Shown in pieces: positions 45,523 to 55,914 of a stretch of 64,000 nt of DNA. This DNA is from Usnea hakonensis. Taxonomy: Eukaryota > Ascomycota > Lecanoromycetes > Lecanorales > Parmeliaceae. The stretch covers positions 22,138 through 86,137 of the forward strand of contig BLJB01000209.1 of NCBI GenBank assembly GCA_013423325.1. The letters run 5' to 3'. Both the position numbers and the translations under genes were made by a program. Within the stretch, counting starts at the first letter, position 1, and each line of letters starts with the position of its first letter. The notes below the pieces were generated by a model that did no database searches, had not been told where the DNA came from, and saw nothing but the letters and a program-made list of their open reading frames with translations.

Positions 45523-47103
45523 ATGGATGCTGAATTGCGCATTTTATGCTCTCAAGTCTTAGACATTGACTCTTCCGACCTCACTGACGACACCAATTTC
45601 TTCGAAGCCGGGGGCGATTCTGTTGCAGCCTTGCGCCTTGTCGCCGCCGCCCAAGAGTCGAATGTAACGCTGGACATCGAGGACGTGTTCAATTACCCTC
45701 TTCTGGGAGACTTAGTCACCAAGTGTCGGCAGATCAGCGATTCCCCGAAGTCGAAGAACATTGCACGACAAGTATCGGTCCTTGATCAAGGTACTGTAGA
45801 CGCGTGTGCCTCGGCATGCCAGGTCGAAATCGACACCATCGAGGATGTTTTCCCAGCTTCGATTGTTCAGGGAGCCCTCTTCGGAGCAGGAAAAGCGTAC
45901 GGCACGTACATGATGCATTGGGTGTTTCAAATTTGTGGCCAACTGGATCGAATCCAACTGATAGAGGCTTGGGATCGACTTCATAGGAAGCATCAAATAT
46001 TGAGAACTAGACTCGTCAATGTAGGAAACGACCTTTTACAAGTCGTCTTACGCTCTGATATGGAATGGCAAGAAGGTACAGATCTAGCCCAACACAAAGG
46101 CAAGAGTCTCAGCCAGCCTGTTGATTCTGGTCGACCGCTCTTCCGCCTCGCGATCATACAGGAAGGAGATACTTCTTACTTTGTTTGGACAGCTCACCAT
46201 TGTGGGTTTGATGGAACGACAAGGCGAATGATGTTCGAGCACCTGCAAGAGAGTCTTTCTAATCCTCTGGAATATTCTCAAAAGGCAAATGGCACAAGCT
46301 ACAAAGAACTGATTGGCTGGTCTCAAGATCGACCAACATCGCATTCAAAGCAATACTGGGAGTCGTATCTGGAGGGATATACTCCAACTGGATGGTTCTT
46401 TCCTTTGTCACTCGGAAGAGTTCCCGTGACGAATTCAACGTTTTGCAGAAGCTGGACGCCTAAGTCTCTGCAAAGGTCAAAGTTCACGATGGCGACTGTA
46501 ACGCATGCGGCCTGGGCTTTGGCTTTGGGCAATGTGTCTGGTCTCGGTGACGTTTACTTTACTACAACTCGATCAGGTCGCTATGCTCCCATACCGGGAA
46601 TCGATTTGGTCTTTGGACCAATGCTTGTAACAGTCCCCCTGCGTACAAAACTCGACAAAGGGCAATCATTGGTGGAATATCTACAACATATGCAGGCCCA
46701 CCTGGCCTCGATGGCCCAGCACGAGCGCGGGGGAGCTGGAGCCGCATTGGCGCTTGTGGGCCGCCCGCAGGTGTACCAATCGTATATGAGTTGGCATCGC
46801 CGCGGCGAGGATGTGCTTTCCAAAGATCTGGCTTTCAAGACTCGAGGAGGATCTACCGTAGTTCTAAAGCCACGGCGAGACTTGTCAGCTTCCTCTGGTG
46901 TTAGTTTTGGCCTTGCTCTGGATGTCTTTGAACAGGACAACTGTATAGACTTTTATGTCAGTTGGGATGACCGTTTACGAAGCGAGTCCGACGTCGAACA
47001 GCTGATCGCCAATTTTGTCCACAATCTGGATCAACTAGTCGGATCGAGCGATCTTTTGGTCGGAGACCTTTGGCCTGGTAAAGGGCGACAGTGGGTATAC
47101 TAG
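45523..47103 (+). CDS. Stand-alone NRPS carrier-condensation (T-C) didomain
   Basis: Single exon, 526 residues. Residues 1-75 are a peptidyl-carrier domain with FFEAGGDSVAALRL, phosphopantetheine Ser33. Residues about 103-515 are a condensation domain beginning IEDVFPASIVQGALF, with RTRL, the active motif HHCGFDG (His225, His226, Asp230) and VFGPMLVTVPLR as the C5-like motif. There is no adenylation, thioesterase or second carrier domain. T-C units are known as C-terminal modules of siderophore synthetases such as SidC, where they work without their own A domain. As a free protein it must receive its acyl group from another enzyme, or the T domain is loaded in trans. The catalytic residues look intact, so it is unlikely to be a dead fragment. 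The ATG at 45523 gives a normal carrier N-terminus. Confidence 0.9.
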   Translation: MDAELRILCSQVLDIDSSDLTDDTNFFEAGGDSVAALRLVAAAQESNVTLDIEDVFNYPLLGDLVTKCRQISDSPKSKNIARQVSVLDQGTVDACASACQVEIDTIEDVFPASIVQGALFGAGKAYGTYMMHWVFQICGQLDRIQLIEAWDRLHRKHQILRTRLVNVGNDLLQVVLRSDMEWQEGTDLAQHKGKSLSQPVDSGRPLFRLAIIQEGDTSYFVWTAHHCGFDGTTRRMMFEHLQESLSNPLEYSQKANGTSYKELIGWSQDRPTSHSKQYWESYLEGYTPTGWFFPLSLGRVPVTNSTFCRSWTPKSLQRSKFTMATVTHAAWALALGNVSGLGDVYFTTTRSGRYAPIPGIDLVFGPMLVTVPLRTKLDKGQSLVEYLQHMQAHLASMAQHERGGAGAALALVGRPQVYQSYMSWHRRGEDVLSKDLAFKTRGGSTVVLKPRRDLSASSGVSFGLALDVFEQDNCIDFYVSWDDRLRSESDVEQLIANFVHNLDQLVGSSDLLVGDLWPGKGRQWVY

Positions 47104-49088
47104 GCAAATGTTTGAGATCTTGGTCCACGAGCGTTGCAAAAAAGGTCGTATGTTAACGTTCGTTGATGAAGTGGCCATGTGAAAGCTGATCCATGAGCAG
47201 ATACGTACTGCTATTCCATATTGTAGACAATGAGAAGGGAATATGATACGTGTTACAGGAAAGATAATCAAGCGGAGATTATTGTCGGATATCTTTATTA
47301 CAAGATGAGCATACTCTAGATGATTTACAGCCCATGGCGCTTCGCTACGCCAGTAGGCCCAATCTAAGAACAAGAGACCCCACAGAATGACATAGACATG
47401 CAAAGGTTACTTCATACAGATTTTCTTCTTTTTTACAGGAAATACCTTGACTATGTTCTCGTTATTCGCACCAGAAAGGAGAAAATGATTTTGTTGGCAT
47501 TCGCATATATACTGCTGGCCTCTGCCAATGACGATCCAGCATTTTTCATCCCGGGTATTGCCAGTGTAAGCGTTACACATCGAGAGCTAAGACAGTAGGT
47601 CACCGAGACTCAAGGACAGCTTGCCAGCTGGGTCTCGCTCCAGGATCAATCTTGGCCGCCTGTCTTCAGAACTCTCTTGCATTTGCGGTTTCTTTTCTCG
47701 CCTCGACTTGGTAATGTAGTGCTGCCGCAGTACTGGATCCTGCGTCCACACGAGACGAAATCGAATCCCCCATCGATGACCTCGGGGTCTCTGTGGTCTT
47801 TGTTCCAAGAGACTCCTACAATAAGAAGATAGCTGCTATCTGTGCTGTAATGAAATCTGAAGCGTATGCAAAAATAGCAGTCCGAAGATGTCCTATATCA
47901 ATAGACCAAGGCAACATCATCTATGAATACTTGCTTTGTCCATGAACTTTTTTTTTTAATGTTTTTTTTTTTACAAAAAGATGGGTCACCCATATCGCAA
48001 CAGCTTCTTATATGTCTGTTGACGAAGTCGTGCTGTAATTTCATCATACATCACTTGTCGCCTTCAACTTACTACCTCGTGGAGTCGTGGGCTAGCAATT
48101 CCAACCCTCCCCACTAGATGCGCTGTCCAGGATTTGCCGGTGGGGTGAACCGGTACAGTCCAAAGTGGCATCAGAGGATTGCTGTCATTTCCTTCGGAAG
48201 GCGCCACCATCATCATCATTGCGCACTCCGTCCAAAAAAATGACGAGGTATCTCCTGCCATTCTTCTGTGGAGGTGAGCTCCAGACACTAAGACGTTTGA
48301 CGCTTATGGACCCGCCGTCTACACGAAACGAGCCGGTTTCCGGCGTAGCCGTTGGAGACTGAAGATCCATCCCTGCAGCCGCAACCTCTACTGCTCTAGT
48401 ATCTTTTTTCGCCCTCAACCAAAGTAGTTGCCATACTTCGCTCCGACCTTCTCGCCTCGCACTCGAATGGTCTCCTAGCGCAATTGGGTTTCGGATCAGT
48501 TTCATGGGCACGGAATGACACATAATAGATACTTGGTTCTGCTCGACAATGCTCCACCAACACATGCTAAGCTCAGACCAATTTTCTCTTTTTCCGGGAC
48601 CTCCCATGGTGTCCTTCATTAGAATTTCGCACCAATGACTTGATTGGTATATGCTTGCGAGGTCGCTGCAGCAAGGGCCGACAAGACCGCTCTCCTCGGA
48701 TCTTTACACCGAAGACACTTGCGGCGGCGAGCTGGAAGACGCCACATGTATTCGGCCGGCGTTTCGTACATACGTTAAATGATCACGCAGTGGGTGGTCA
48801 GCAATCTCATTCGTGCAAAAGCTTCTTGAGATGCGAAATAGTCCAGGAGGCGAATCGGTCATTCTAGAGAAGGTGAAGCAGTAGTGCCTCGCAAAGTTTG
48901 CCATATGGCTCCCCCATCGAATGAAATGGGCCTGTCGTTTTGCCGTATAAGATACGCGTCTTGTCTCCTCTTGAAGAAAATTTCGCTCTGCCTTCGTCGT
49001 AAAAGCTCACTTTAAAGTACCAGGTGTACTTCCATCTCTAGTTCTGTCTGTCGCATAGCACCTCCAGTGTCTCTCCTCGTCAGCCATC
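47104..49088. other. Long intergenic region
   Basis: 2.0 kb. Poly-T tracts at 47948-47972. The best frame is 144 codons on the minus strand (48185-48619), without motif or convincing start context; I do not call it. No thioesterase or other NRPS partner is visible next to the T-C gene. Confidence 0.45.
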
Positions 49089-49715
49089 ATGCATCTTCAG
49101 CTCATTTTCCTTGCCCTGGTGGCACCCCTCGCGCTATCCCTACCTCAACCTATCCCCCAGGGCGAAACCGCTGCCTTGGCTGCCAGACAGGAATCTGGCA
49201 ACTCTACCGGCGCCGGCGGAGAGCACCACGGCCAAGACAGACATCACGGCGAAGGAGGCTACCATCATCGCCCCGAACGGGACCTCGTCGAGCGACAAGA
49301 TTCCAGCAACTCCACCGGCGCCGGCGGAGAGCACCACGGCCAAGGCAAACATCACGGCGAAGGAGGCTACCATCATCGCCCCGAACGCGACCTCGTCGAA
49401 CGCCAGGAATCAGGCAACTCTACCGGCGCCGGCGGCGAGCACCACGGCCAAGGCAAACACCACCCTGAAGGTGGACACCATTGGGGCAAGGTCGACAAGA
49501 GAATCGAGGAGGCCAATGGCACGACGGGCGGCCATCATGCGGGCAAAGAAAATTTCTGGGCCGATGGCCATCGTGGCGGTCATGGGCAGCATGAAAGAGC
49601 GGTTGTGGATGATGGGTTGGATAAGAGACAGGGTAATGGGACGGGGTCGGGGCGAGAGGGGAAGGGGAATCGTGAGGGGTGGAAGGGGCATTGGGGGCAT
49701 GAGGGGCATGAATAG
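49089..49715 (+). CDS. Secreted His/Gly-rich repeat protein, possibly protease-processed
   Basis: Single exon, 208 residues. MHLQLIFLALVAPLALSLP is a clear signal peptide. Three imperfect 36-residue repeats follow, each with an NST sequon, a GAGGEHHGQ block, paired histidines and an acidic-to-ERQ boundary. Later come two Lys-Arg sites (VDKR, LDKR) suited to Kex2 cleavage, and a Gly/His/Arg-rich tail. Repeats plus Kex2 sites resemble fungal Kex2-processed repeat precursors, but the inter-repeat boundaries are ER-Q rather than KR, so processing there is doubtful. Histidine clusters could instead bind metal ions. I see no ustYa-like (DUF3328) oxidase gene in the window. Function unknown. Confidence 0.8.
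   Translation: MHLQLIFLALVAPLALSLPQPIPQGETAALAARQESGNSTGAGGEHHGQDRHHGEGGYHHRPERDLVERQDSSNSTGAGGEHHGQGKHHGEGGYHHRPERDLVERQESGNSTGAGGEHHGQGKHHPEGGHHWGKVDKRIEEANGTTGGHHAGKENFWADGHRGGHGQHERAVVDDGLDKRQGNGTGSGREGKGNREGWKGHWGHEGHE
49191..49499 (+). repeat. Three 108-bp tandem coding repeats
   Basis: Units 49191-49298, 49299-49406 and 49407-49499 (last shortened). The first two are nearly identical, the third diverges at its 3' end. Each full unit encodes 36 residues. Confidence 0.9.
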
Positions 49716-51867
49716 GTCTTGTGCGTTGGGGCTGGGATAAGTTTTCATGGATAGGACAGGACAGATGGTGTTGTTTAGAGCTGTTGACTTGACTGTTTGG
49801 TACGACAAAGAAAGATGGAGGTGTAATTAGATTTTCTTCTGTCGGGGAGATTACCTGCGTGCGAGGAATGGGCTTGTGGGACGATAGATTAATGAGTAGG
49901 ATGCCTGCTCCGGGCTGGGTGAGCGGATGCATCTCGTATATACACACACACTTATTATTTGTATCTTTTACTTGTACTTGTACTCTTAAGAAGGATGGCA
50001 ATGTCCATGGATACAGGATTATGAACTCATGTAGGGATCGGAAGTACTGATAGTTGGATAGATAGCTCTTCTTTGATACTTACTCCCACCTTTCAATTTT
50101 ACAACCCGAGGTAAGGTATAGAATATATAGTACTAATACTATGCATGATCTACCAGTAGCCCCGTGGAGGCAACACCCACCAACCCCTTCCCCCCCCTTA
50201 CCCTAACCTACCCTACTAATATTTCTTTCTTTTTTTTTGGTTTCCATCCCCGTGAAAGGCCAGAACCTTGTCTGTCGCAAGAAGCTGGGAGAGCGAACGG
50301 GTCAGCACTATTATACCGGAGCTAGAGTCTAAAAGGAGAGGAGGGAGAGGGTTGCGGACCTAATGGTCTGGTCTAGCTTCTGGTTATTGGTATGGAAGTC
50401 GAGTCCTCTCGACGGGAGCTTGTCTATCATGGAGTAGAGTAGGTAAGGTACTTATGTATGGGAAGAAGGCGTGGTGGTTGGCGTGTGGGGGGGTGTTTGG
50501 GGGGAGGGGAGGGGAAGGGGAACCTGGATCAAAGAAAGCCACGAGGAGTGTATGACTTGTAAGGGTGTTGAGAAATTTTGTGTGAGGTCTTCGATCTGAC
50601 CAATCATGAGTTTCACAGCTGCGCGTTGATATGGTTGGTAGATGATTGGATAGGAGGGTGATAGGGCTGGGATGAGAGAGAGTTAAGTGGACATGAGATA
50701 CCTACCCACTTTCACGAGGGGCTTCGAGCTTTTTGCTGCACTCCAAGATGGACTCGACAAGCTTACTTGTGTCTTTAGGCTCGGGCATACCGTCCGTCAA
50801 TTATTACGGAGACGAGGAGCGACCTATCCCCAGCTTGTGTATTCAACTCTCCCTCAACATGGCCAAATTTCACATTATGGGTAGTGTAAACGCATCATAT
50901 CTCGCCCATCTGATATCTCTGCTCGTGGAACTCATCACATTTGTACGGCGAAGCTAATCAGCGCCGTCACTTGGCTCTGGAGCGCGGGTGTAAGCCTACG
51001 AAGAAATGCAGTCAACTAGATCCTCCCTTAAATCTAGGTCTTCCAGTACGCGGCATACACGACACCTCACACACCTGCCATCTAAGATTTCCTGGAAGCG
51101 TGGCAGCAGCAGTGTACGGCATTCGGCCAGATTTTTCAGCTTCTGGCGATTTGGCGAGGGCATGGTCGGTACGACTGAGTTAGAGAATGTGAAAATGATT
51201 CTCTCGACCTCATTCGATGACTTTGAGCTCGGCCTAAAAACGAGTGCTGGATTCGCTGGTCTGCTTGGGCATGATATCTTTGCTGCGGAGGGGACCAAGT
51301 GGTCGTTGCATTTTGCAGGGACATGCTAGAACTCACCACAAGATGCTTTTGCGAATCGCGACGCCTCTCTGCCTTTGCACATTTCACTATGCACAGTCTG
51401 CGTCTATACTGCCTGATCATTTGGCTCAGGGCAAAAATCTGGCTACTGCTCAGTCTCAGCTCTTTCTCTCAAATCCCAAGTTGCTGGCCTGGATCATACG
51501 ACATAGTCCGTGAGGACCCAAGGCTTTGTTTTTGTGTGACGATTGTGTTACTTGCACAAAGCTAACCTTATAGGAAAGACATTTCAGAGCGGTCCTTTGT
51601 CGTCATTTTGTCGCTTCTGCTTTGTGGCTCTGTAGTTTGGGCGAAATTGATTGTGGGAGCAGTCCTTTATCTCTATCTTTGACTAACGAAAACAATCCCA
51701 ATGTTCTTTTTGGCAAAGCTCCTAGAGTATTTATTCCCGAGCAGAACCACGCATCTTTCTCCACCAACCCACTTCATCCTTCGACACCAACTCCAGTCAA
51801 AGCATTGCATAGCAAGACACATACCACGCACCGCTAGGATATCTGAGCAAAGATCAGAACTCCTACC
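49716..51867. other. Long intergenic region
   Basis: 2.15 kb. It contains motif copies AGGTAAGGTATAG (50109-50121), CTTACCCTAACCTACCC (near 50198-50214) and AGGTAAGGTA (50441-50450), and a G-rich tract (50485-50520). Frames up to 107 codons at 51006-51329 lack support. Confidence 0.45.
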
Positions 51868-52488
51868 ATGGCCGTTCGTCGAATCCCAGTGTTACCAACC
51901 AACGAGGTCGTCGATCTGCTGTATCGTAACGTACGGAACGCTCACTCTGGTGACCTCCAGGATACCGCAGAGTGTCATATCTGCAACGAGCCCTTTCTCA
52001 CAGGTTGTGAACCCGAGCGACCGGTCATCCTCCGCTGCGGCCACATCATGGGCGAAGGGTGCATCTTGAAATGGATGTCGCCTTTGTCAGGCAACGAAAG
52101 TCAAAATAGCTGTCCGTTGTGTCGGAAACCGCTCTTGTACTCGAGGCCGCGTACTGTGCAGCCAACGCCTACTATGCAGCCAACGCAGTCCGGGGACTCT
52201 GAGAGAAGCCGCCCTTGGTATCAAGTTTGGGACGAACTCTGCCACCCATTTCAGATTGATTTGCGGAGCACTTGTCACCGAGCTTGGCACCAATTCTGCT
52301 TTGATTTGGAAAGGTTGTATGATGTTGCTTCTCTTATCATTCTCCCATACGCCGCTGTCCTGCTCTTTCTCTTCTGCTTGAATATCATGCCTCTCCCAGC
52401 GCCCACATTCGTGCTCGATTGGTCCAGAACGAATCTCACCGGTTTCACCGGTCGCCTCGGATTCAGACCAACTCAAACCTATCCATAG
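51868..52488 (+). CDS. RING-like zinc finger membrane protein
   Basis: Single exon, 206 residues. A RING-type finger spans about residues 36-90: CHIC, then LRCGHIMGEGCILKWM, then CPLC. The fifth ligand position (the second residue pair after the His) is Gly, as in many fungal CGHxxG variants, so metal binding at that site is uncertain. Residues about 155-175 form a hydrophobic segment (IILPYAAVLLFLFCLNIM) that probably spans a membrane. A membrane-bound ubiquitin ligase role is inferred from family behaviour. The ATG at 51868 is in a good context (ACCATGG). Confidence 0.8.
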   Translation: MAVRRIPVLPTNEVVDLLYRNVRNAHSGDLQDTAECHICNEPFLTGCEPERPVILRCGHIMGEGCILKWMSPLSGNESQNSCPLCRKPLLYSRPRTVQPTPTMQPTQSGDSERSRPWYQVWDELCHPFQIDLRSTCHRAWHQFCFDLERLYDVASLIILPYAAVLLFLFCLNIMPLPAPTFVLDWSRTNLTGFTGRLGFRPTQTYP

Positions 52489-53090
52489 CTAGTCCTGGGC
52501 TGGTTTGATTGATTCGGAATATTGGTCGGTTCGAAAGTCCAACGTTGTAGCATGTTTCAATACTGCAAGTATATCTCAATGAGCGATTGGGCTATTATAT
52601 ATAGTTAGGCGTCGCGGTCGCATTTGTTATAGCTCTGGAGGCTCAACATCTTCTATCAATTATGCTGCAATGACAATCTCCAGGAACAATATTGCATACG
52701 ATAAGATAACCTGAAAACAATCGAAGAGATCTTCGTAAGTAGGTATTCCCACATCCATTCCCAATTCTAGTCTATGAGCTTTTGAGGCGGTGGCTGTGGA
52801 AAGGCGCTTCGGGCTTCTGCCAAGAACGCTGACGACGAGCGCCAAGTCCAGACCAACCTTCACGGATCCTACACGCGTATACCAGAACGAAAGAGCTTAT
52901 CGTCGCATCCCGAACGACGGGGCCTCAATTGGTTCGATGATGCCTGTAAATTGCGCTCTTGGCTCTTTCTTGTCGCGCTTTGCGGACTAAGAATGAAGCA
53001 AAGGAACCTCGAAGATTCTCGAATCCTTCACAAATGGGGAGAGAGTCTTCAAGATTTGGCACCTTTTTCTTCATGATCGATTGGTTCACC
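52489..53090. other. Intergenic region
   Basis: 602 bp. Promoter of the next gene and RING-gene 3' end. No gene seen. Confidence 0.35.
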
Positions 53091-53528
53091 ATGCGTTATT
53101 CCTCTGTCCTTCTCATAATCCTACTCGCCTCATCAAATATACTTGCCGCTGTCATCCCAGCTGGTATGTCGGTCAGTGGGGACATTACACAAAAGCCAAC
53201 GGAAGTTCGCAACCTCGAAACTTCGTCGATATCCCCATCGCAAGAGAAGAAGAGAACGTACCATGGGCCCAAAAAGACCGAAGAACTTGCCGCTGCTGCC
53301 GCGGTCAATACCACACATCAATCAGGCGTTTCTCCCGCCCCAGGACAGCACGACCAGCGGACTTCTTCGCAGGAGAGGCCGAGTGCGGTGGGGAACCGCT
53401 TCGATCCGAATTTCCATCCGGGTCGGATTTTCGAGGATTTTAGGGATGCGCTCGATGTGAATGGTCCGTGGTATGTCGGGTTGGGGACTGTGGTCGAGTC
53501 GTTGGATGCGCTGCTGGATCCAGATTAG
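53091..53528 (+). CDS. Small secreted protein
   Basis: 145 residues from the ATG at 53091 (context CACCATGCG). MRYSSVLLIILLASSNILA is a good signal peptide. The mature part is hydrophilic, with a basic KKR site near residue 55 suited to Kex2-type cleavage, a Ser/Gln-rich middle, and a C-terminus with FRDALDVNGPWYVGLGTVVESL that may fold. It has no cysteines, unlike many effectors. The frame extends upstream to 52959 without an ATG that would keep the signal peptide at the N-terminus. It lies 2 kb from the RIP-type block. No family recognised. Confidence 0.65.
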   Translation: MRYSSVLLIILLASSNILAAVIPAGMSVSGDITQKPTEVRNLETSSISPSQEKKRTYHGPKKTEELAAAAAVNTTHQSGVSPAPGQHDQRTSSQERPSAVGNRFDPNFHPGRIFEDFRDALDVNGPWYVGLGTVVESLDALLDPD

Positions 53529-53751
53529 AGGGATTGGGTGTTTTGGCGGGGGAGATGGAGGGAGGGATAGCTGTGAGGGGGAGATGAGATAAATGGAGCA
53601 GGAGAAAGACTCTTTTGGATTTGTCAGGCGATCTCCCCCAAAGTTGGAGTCACGATTCGACAACAAGCTTATGCTGATCCAAATCGTGGGCTTCAGCAAT
53701 CAGAATTAGTAATACACCCAGGAACATGACCAATCGAAGAGGATGCAAAGC

Positions 53752-54960
53752 TCACCCATAGTATGTCGGTACAGGGTTATATCTATTAAAATTGTAGGCC
53801 GCACGTGATGCCTCAGCGGAGTATGGAGCCACTGCAGTATTTGTTGTAGCACTAGGTGTACTTTTTGCGGTTGAGGTAGGCTTTGCATCAGCAGGTGCAG
53901 CAGCATCATCATGCTCTAACTTTCTTTGAGCATGCCACGTAAGCACCACGACGCAATAATCAAGTTCATCTCCGGGCCCCAATTCTTCTGGCTCTGTGCC
54001 ATACCGCAGCGGAGATTTGAAAGGCGAAAAGCTCGCCGTACTCCCCTGTCGTAATTGCAGTCCCGCAGGTATATTGGGAGCATTCAGGCCTTTGAAGTGT
54101 TTCGACCCCGTCCAACTTGACCTCACGGTGCTTTCTTCATCCATGACAAGCACATTGCCGTCTCCCAACGGAAATTTCCAGGACCGTGCTCTCTCAGCTA
54201 TGTAATCAAGTTCCGTCATTTTCGATACGGTCGTTTCCAGTTCCAACTCCAGTTTCTTCAAGCCTTTCAAATTCGCAAATCTGCTTCCCCAACTCCCATT
54301 CTCGTATGGTTGGTCGTCAGGCACCACGTCACCAATTCGGGCTCGGCCTTTCCTCTTTGGATCCAAAGCCAAAGGACTGTTCTCTCCGAGGAGATTGTAC
54401 CACCAATCCGAATGCCTGATTGTAATCCTGATTTCGTTGGGTCCACCTTCAGGCCAACTGCTTGTAAATCCCAGCCATTGATTCTTCCAGTCCTCGAGCC
54501 AGAATTGCTGCGTGAACAAGTGGACGGATCGTACGGCATTCCGTTGGGAGAGCTTCATATCTCGATCTTGGAGCAAGTAATTCTTTGCGCCAGGGGGTAT
54601 CCTCGATTTCTCCACGCCCCATACCACGTGCTCATTGTATACCACTGGCAAGAGATCCGTCTCGAGGTATACACGACGGCACGTCAACAGCAAATTGACT
54701 GCTATCGCGCGGGCGTGCGTGTAGCCAGGTCGATAAAAAAAGCTATGCTTTGAGTACGGGCGGGTGGGGTCCGGGTAGGCGAGGAGTGCATAATAGAATA
54801 TGTGGCTACGGATCTCGGCCGGCATTCTGGAGAAGAGCGGGGATGCGATCTGAGGGTTGATATATGGGCGACTGGTGATCTTGGCAACGGCGGTGGGTTT
54901 GGAGGCATGCTTCTGGGCGCGCTTGCGCTGAATATAGTTGAACGGTGTAGATGGTGCCAT
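53752..54960 (-). CDS. F-box-like / 2EXR-type fungal protein
   Basis: Single exon, 402 residues. Residues about 43-62 carry FSRMPAEIRSHIFYYALL, the leucine/proline pattern of the short F-box-like or 2EXR motif common in expanded fungal families. It is followed by LLLTCRRVYLETDLLPVVYNE, also typical. The middle region predicts mixed alpha/beta structure; the C-terminal about 80 residues are Ala/Thr/Ser-rich and low complexity. Such proteins are usually uncharacterised; a link to SCF ubiquitin ligases is inferred from the motif only. This is the last intact gene before the AT-rich block that starts 235 bp upstream of its ATG. Confidence 0.75.
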   Translation of the reverse strand: MAPSTPFNYIQRKRAQKHASKPTAVAKITSRPYINPQIASPLFSRMPAEIRSHIFYYALLAYPDPTRPYSKHSFFYRPGYTHARAIAVNLLLTCRRVYLETDLLPVVYNEHVVWGVEKSRIPPGAKNYLLQDRDMKLSQRNAVRSVHLFTQQFWLEDWKNQWLGFTSSWPEGGPNEIRITIRHSDWWYNLLGENSPLALDPKRKGRARIGDVVPDDQPYENGSWGSRFANLKGLKKLELELETTVSKMTELDYIAERARSWKFPLGDGNVLVMDEESTVRSSWTGSKHFKGLNAPNIPAGLQLRQGSTASFSPFKSPLRYGTEPEELGPGDELDYCVVVLTWHAQRKLEHDDAAAPADAKPTSTAKSTPSATTNTAVAPYSAEASRAAYNFNRYNPVPTYYG

Positions 54961-55196
54961 TTTGAGTGGTTGAGTAGGTGATAAAATTGTGGATTGTATG
55001 GCGATTTGGAGAGTGTGAAAGGGTGGAAAAATGATGATGCATTCAAGTGCAAGTACCTTACTCGTAGGTACTTTCTGGGCGGGGAAACCCTGCAGATCAG
55101 ATGTCGGTTAAGTTTCCCAAGATTTGATTTGCCCACTGAGTGCTAGTTTGCTTGAAGCTACTGTAAGGTACTGTGGGGGTGAAAATTTGCGTCACG

Positions 55197-55896
55197 AAAA
55201 TAGCTTGTTTTATCAAGCTACTAGTGGATTAGTATAGATACTTAGCTTTTTCTTCTATAATAGAAAAGAATTATTCCTTTTATTACTAAATTATCTATAT
55301 TTTTTAATAGAGTCGAAAGTAGAACTCTTTTAAAATATTACCCTTTAGTTATCTATTTTATAAGAAAATTATCTTTTAAATATCTTTTTATCTTTTACTC
55401 TTTTTTTTTAAGATTCTTTTTAATAATTCTCTATAGTTTACTACTAAGTAGCGATAAATAAAATTAAGAAGTATTTAAAAATATTTAAAAAATCTACCCC
55501 GCTTTTTTCTTAATAGTCTAATCTTTTTTCTAGACTTCTTCTAATTTAAATACTTAAATTCTTTTTTTAATTATCTTAATCCTCCTCTTATAGGAATTTT
55601 ATTAATAATTATCTATTAAATTTCTTATTTTTTAATTTAATTTTTTAGTCTTCTTTCTTTTCTTTTCTAGTTATTATTAGTTCTTTATTATTAAAGTTAA
55701 TACGAAGACTAGCTTTTTACCTTTCTCTATTTTTAATATATTCTAGATAATAATAGATAAATTTTATACTAGTTTATTAAAGATATTATTATCTTTATTA
55801 GCCTTAGTTTCTTTAGATAATCGGGTATAGATACTTCCTCGCTTATCTTACTCTTTTTTATTAAAAATTATAATATCTATTCTTATTAAATCTATA
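55197..55896. repeat. AT-rich RIP-type relic
   Basis: About 700 bp made almost wholly of A, T and TA-rich words, with stops in every frame. The shift from normal composition is sharp, at about 55190-55200. The parent element cannot be recognised by eye. Confidence 0.7.
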
Positions 55897-55914
55897 TTGA
55901 TTGATTGATTGATT
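55897..55914 (-). repeat. TCAA tandem tail of the LINE
   Basis: TTGA/TGAT units on the plus strand read as four to five TCAA units on the LINE strand, at the expected 3' terminus. Short tandem tails replace poly-A in several non-LTR clades. Confidence 0.75.

Noticed and set aside
48185..48619. 144-codon minus-strand frame
   Set aside because: No motif, no signal peptide, no supporting neighbour; kept only as a note in the intergenic entry.
49191..49499. CRISPR-like array from regular 108-bp repeats
   Set aside because: The repeats are coding, contiguous without spacers, and in a eukaryotic gene.
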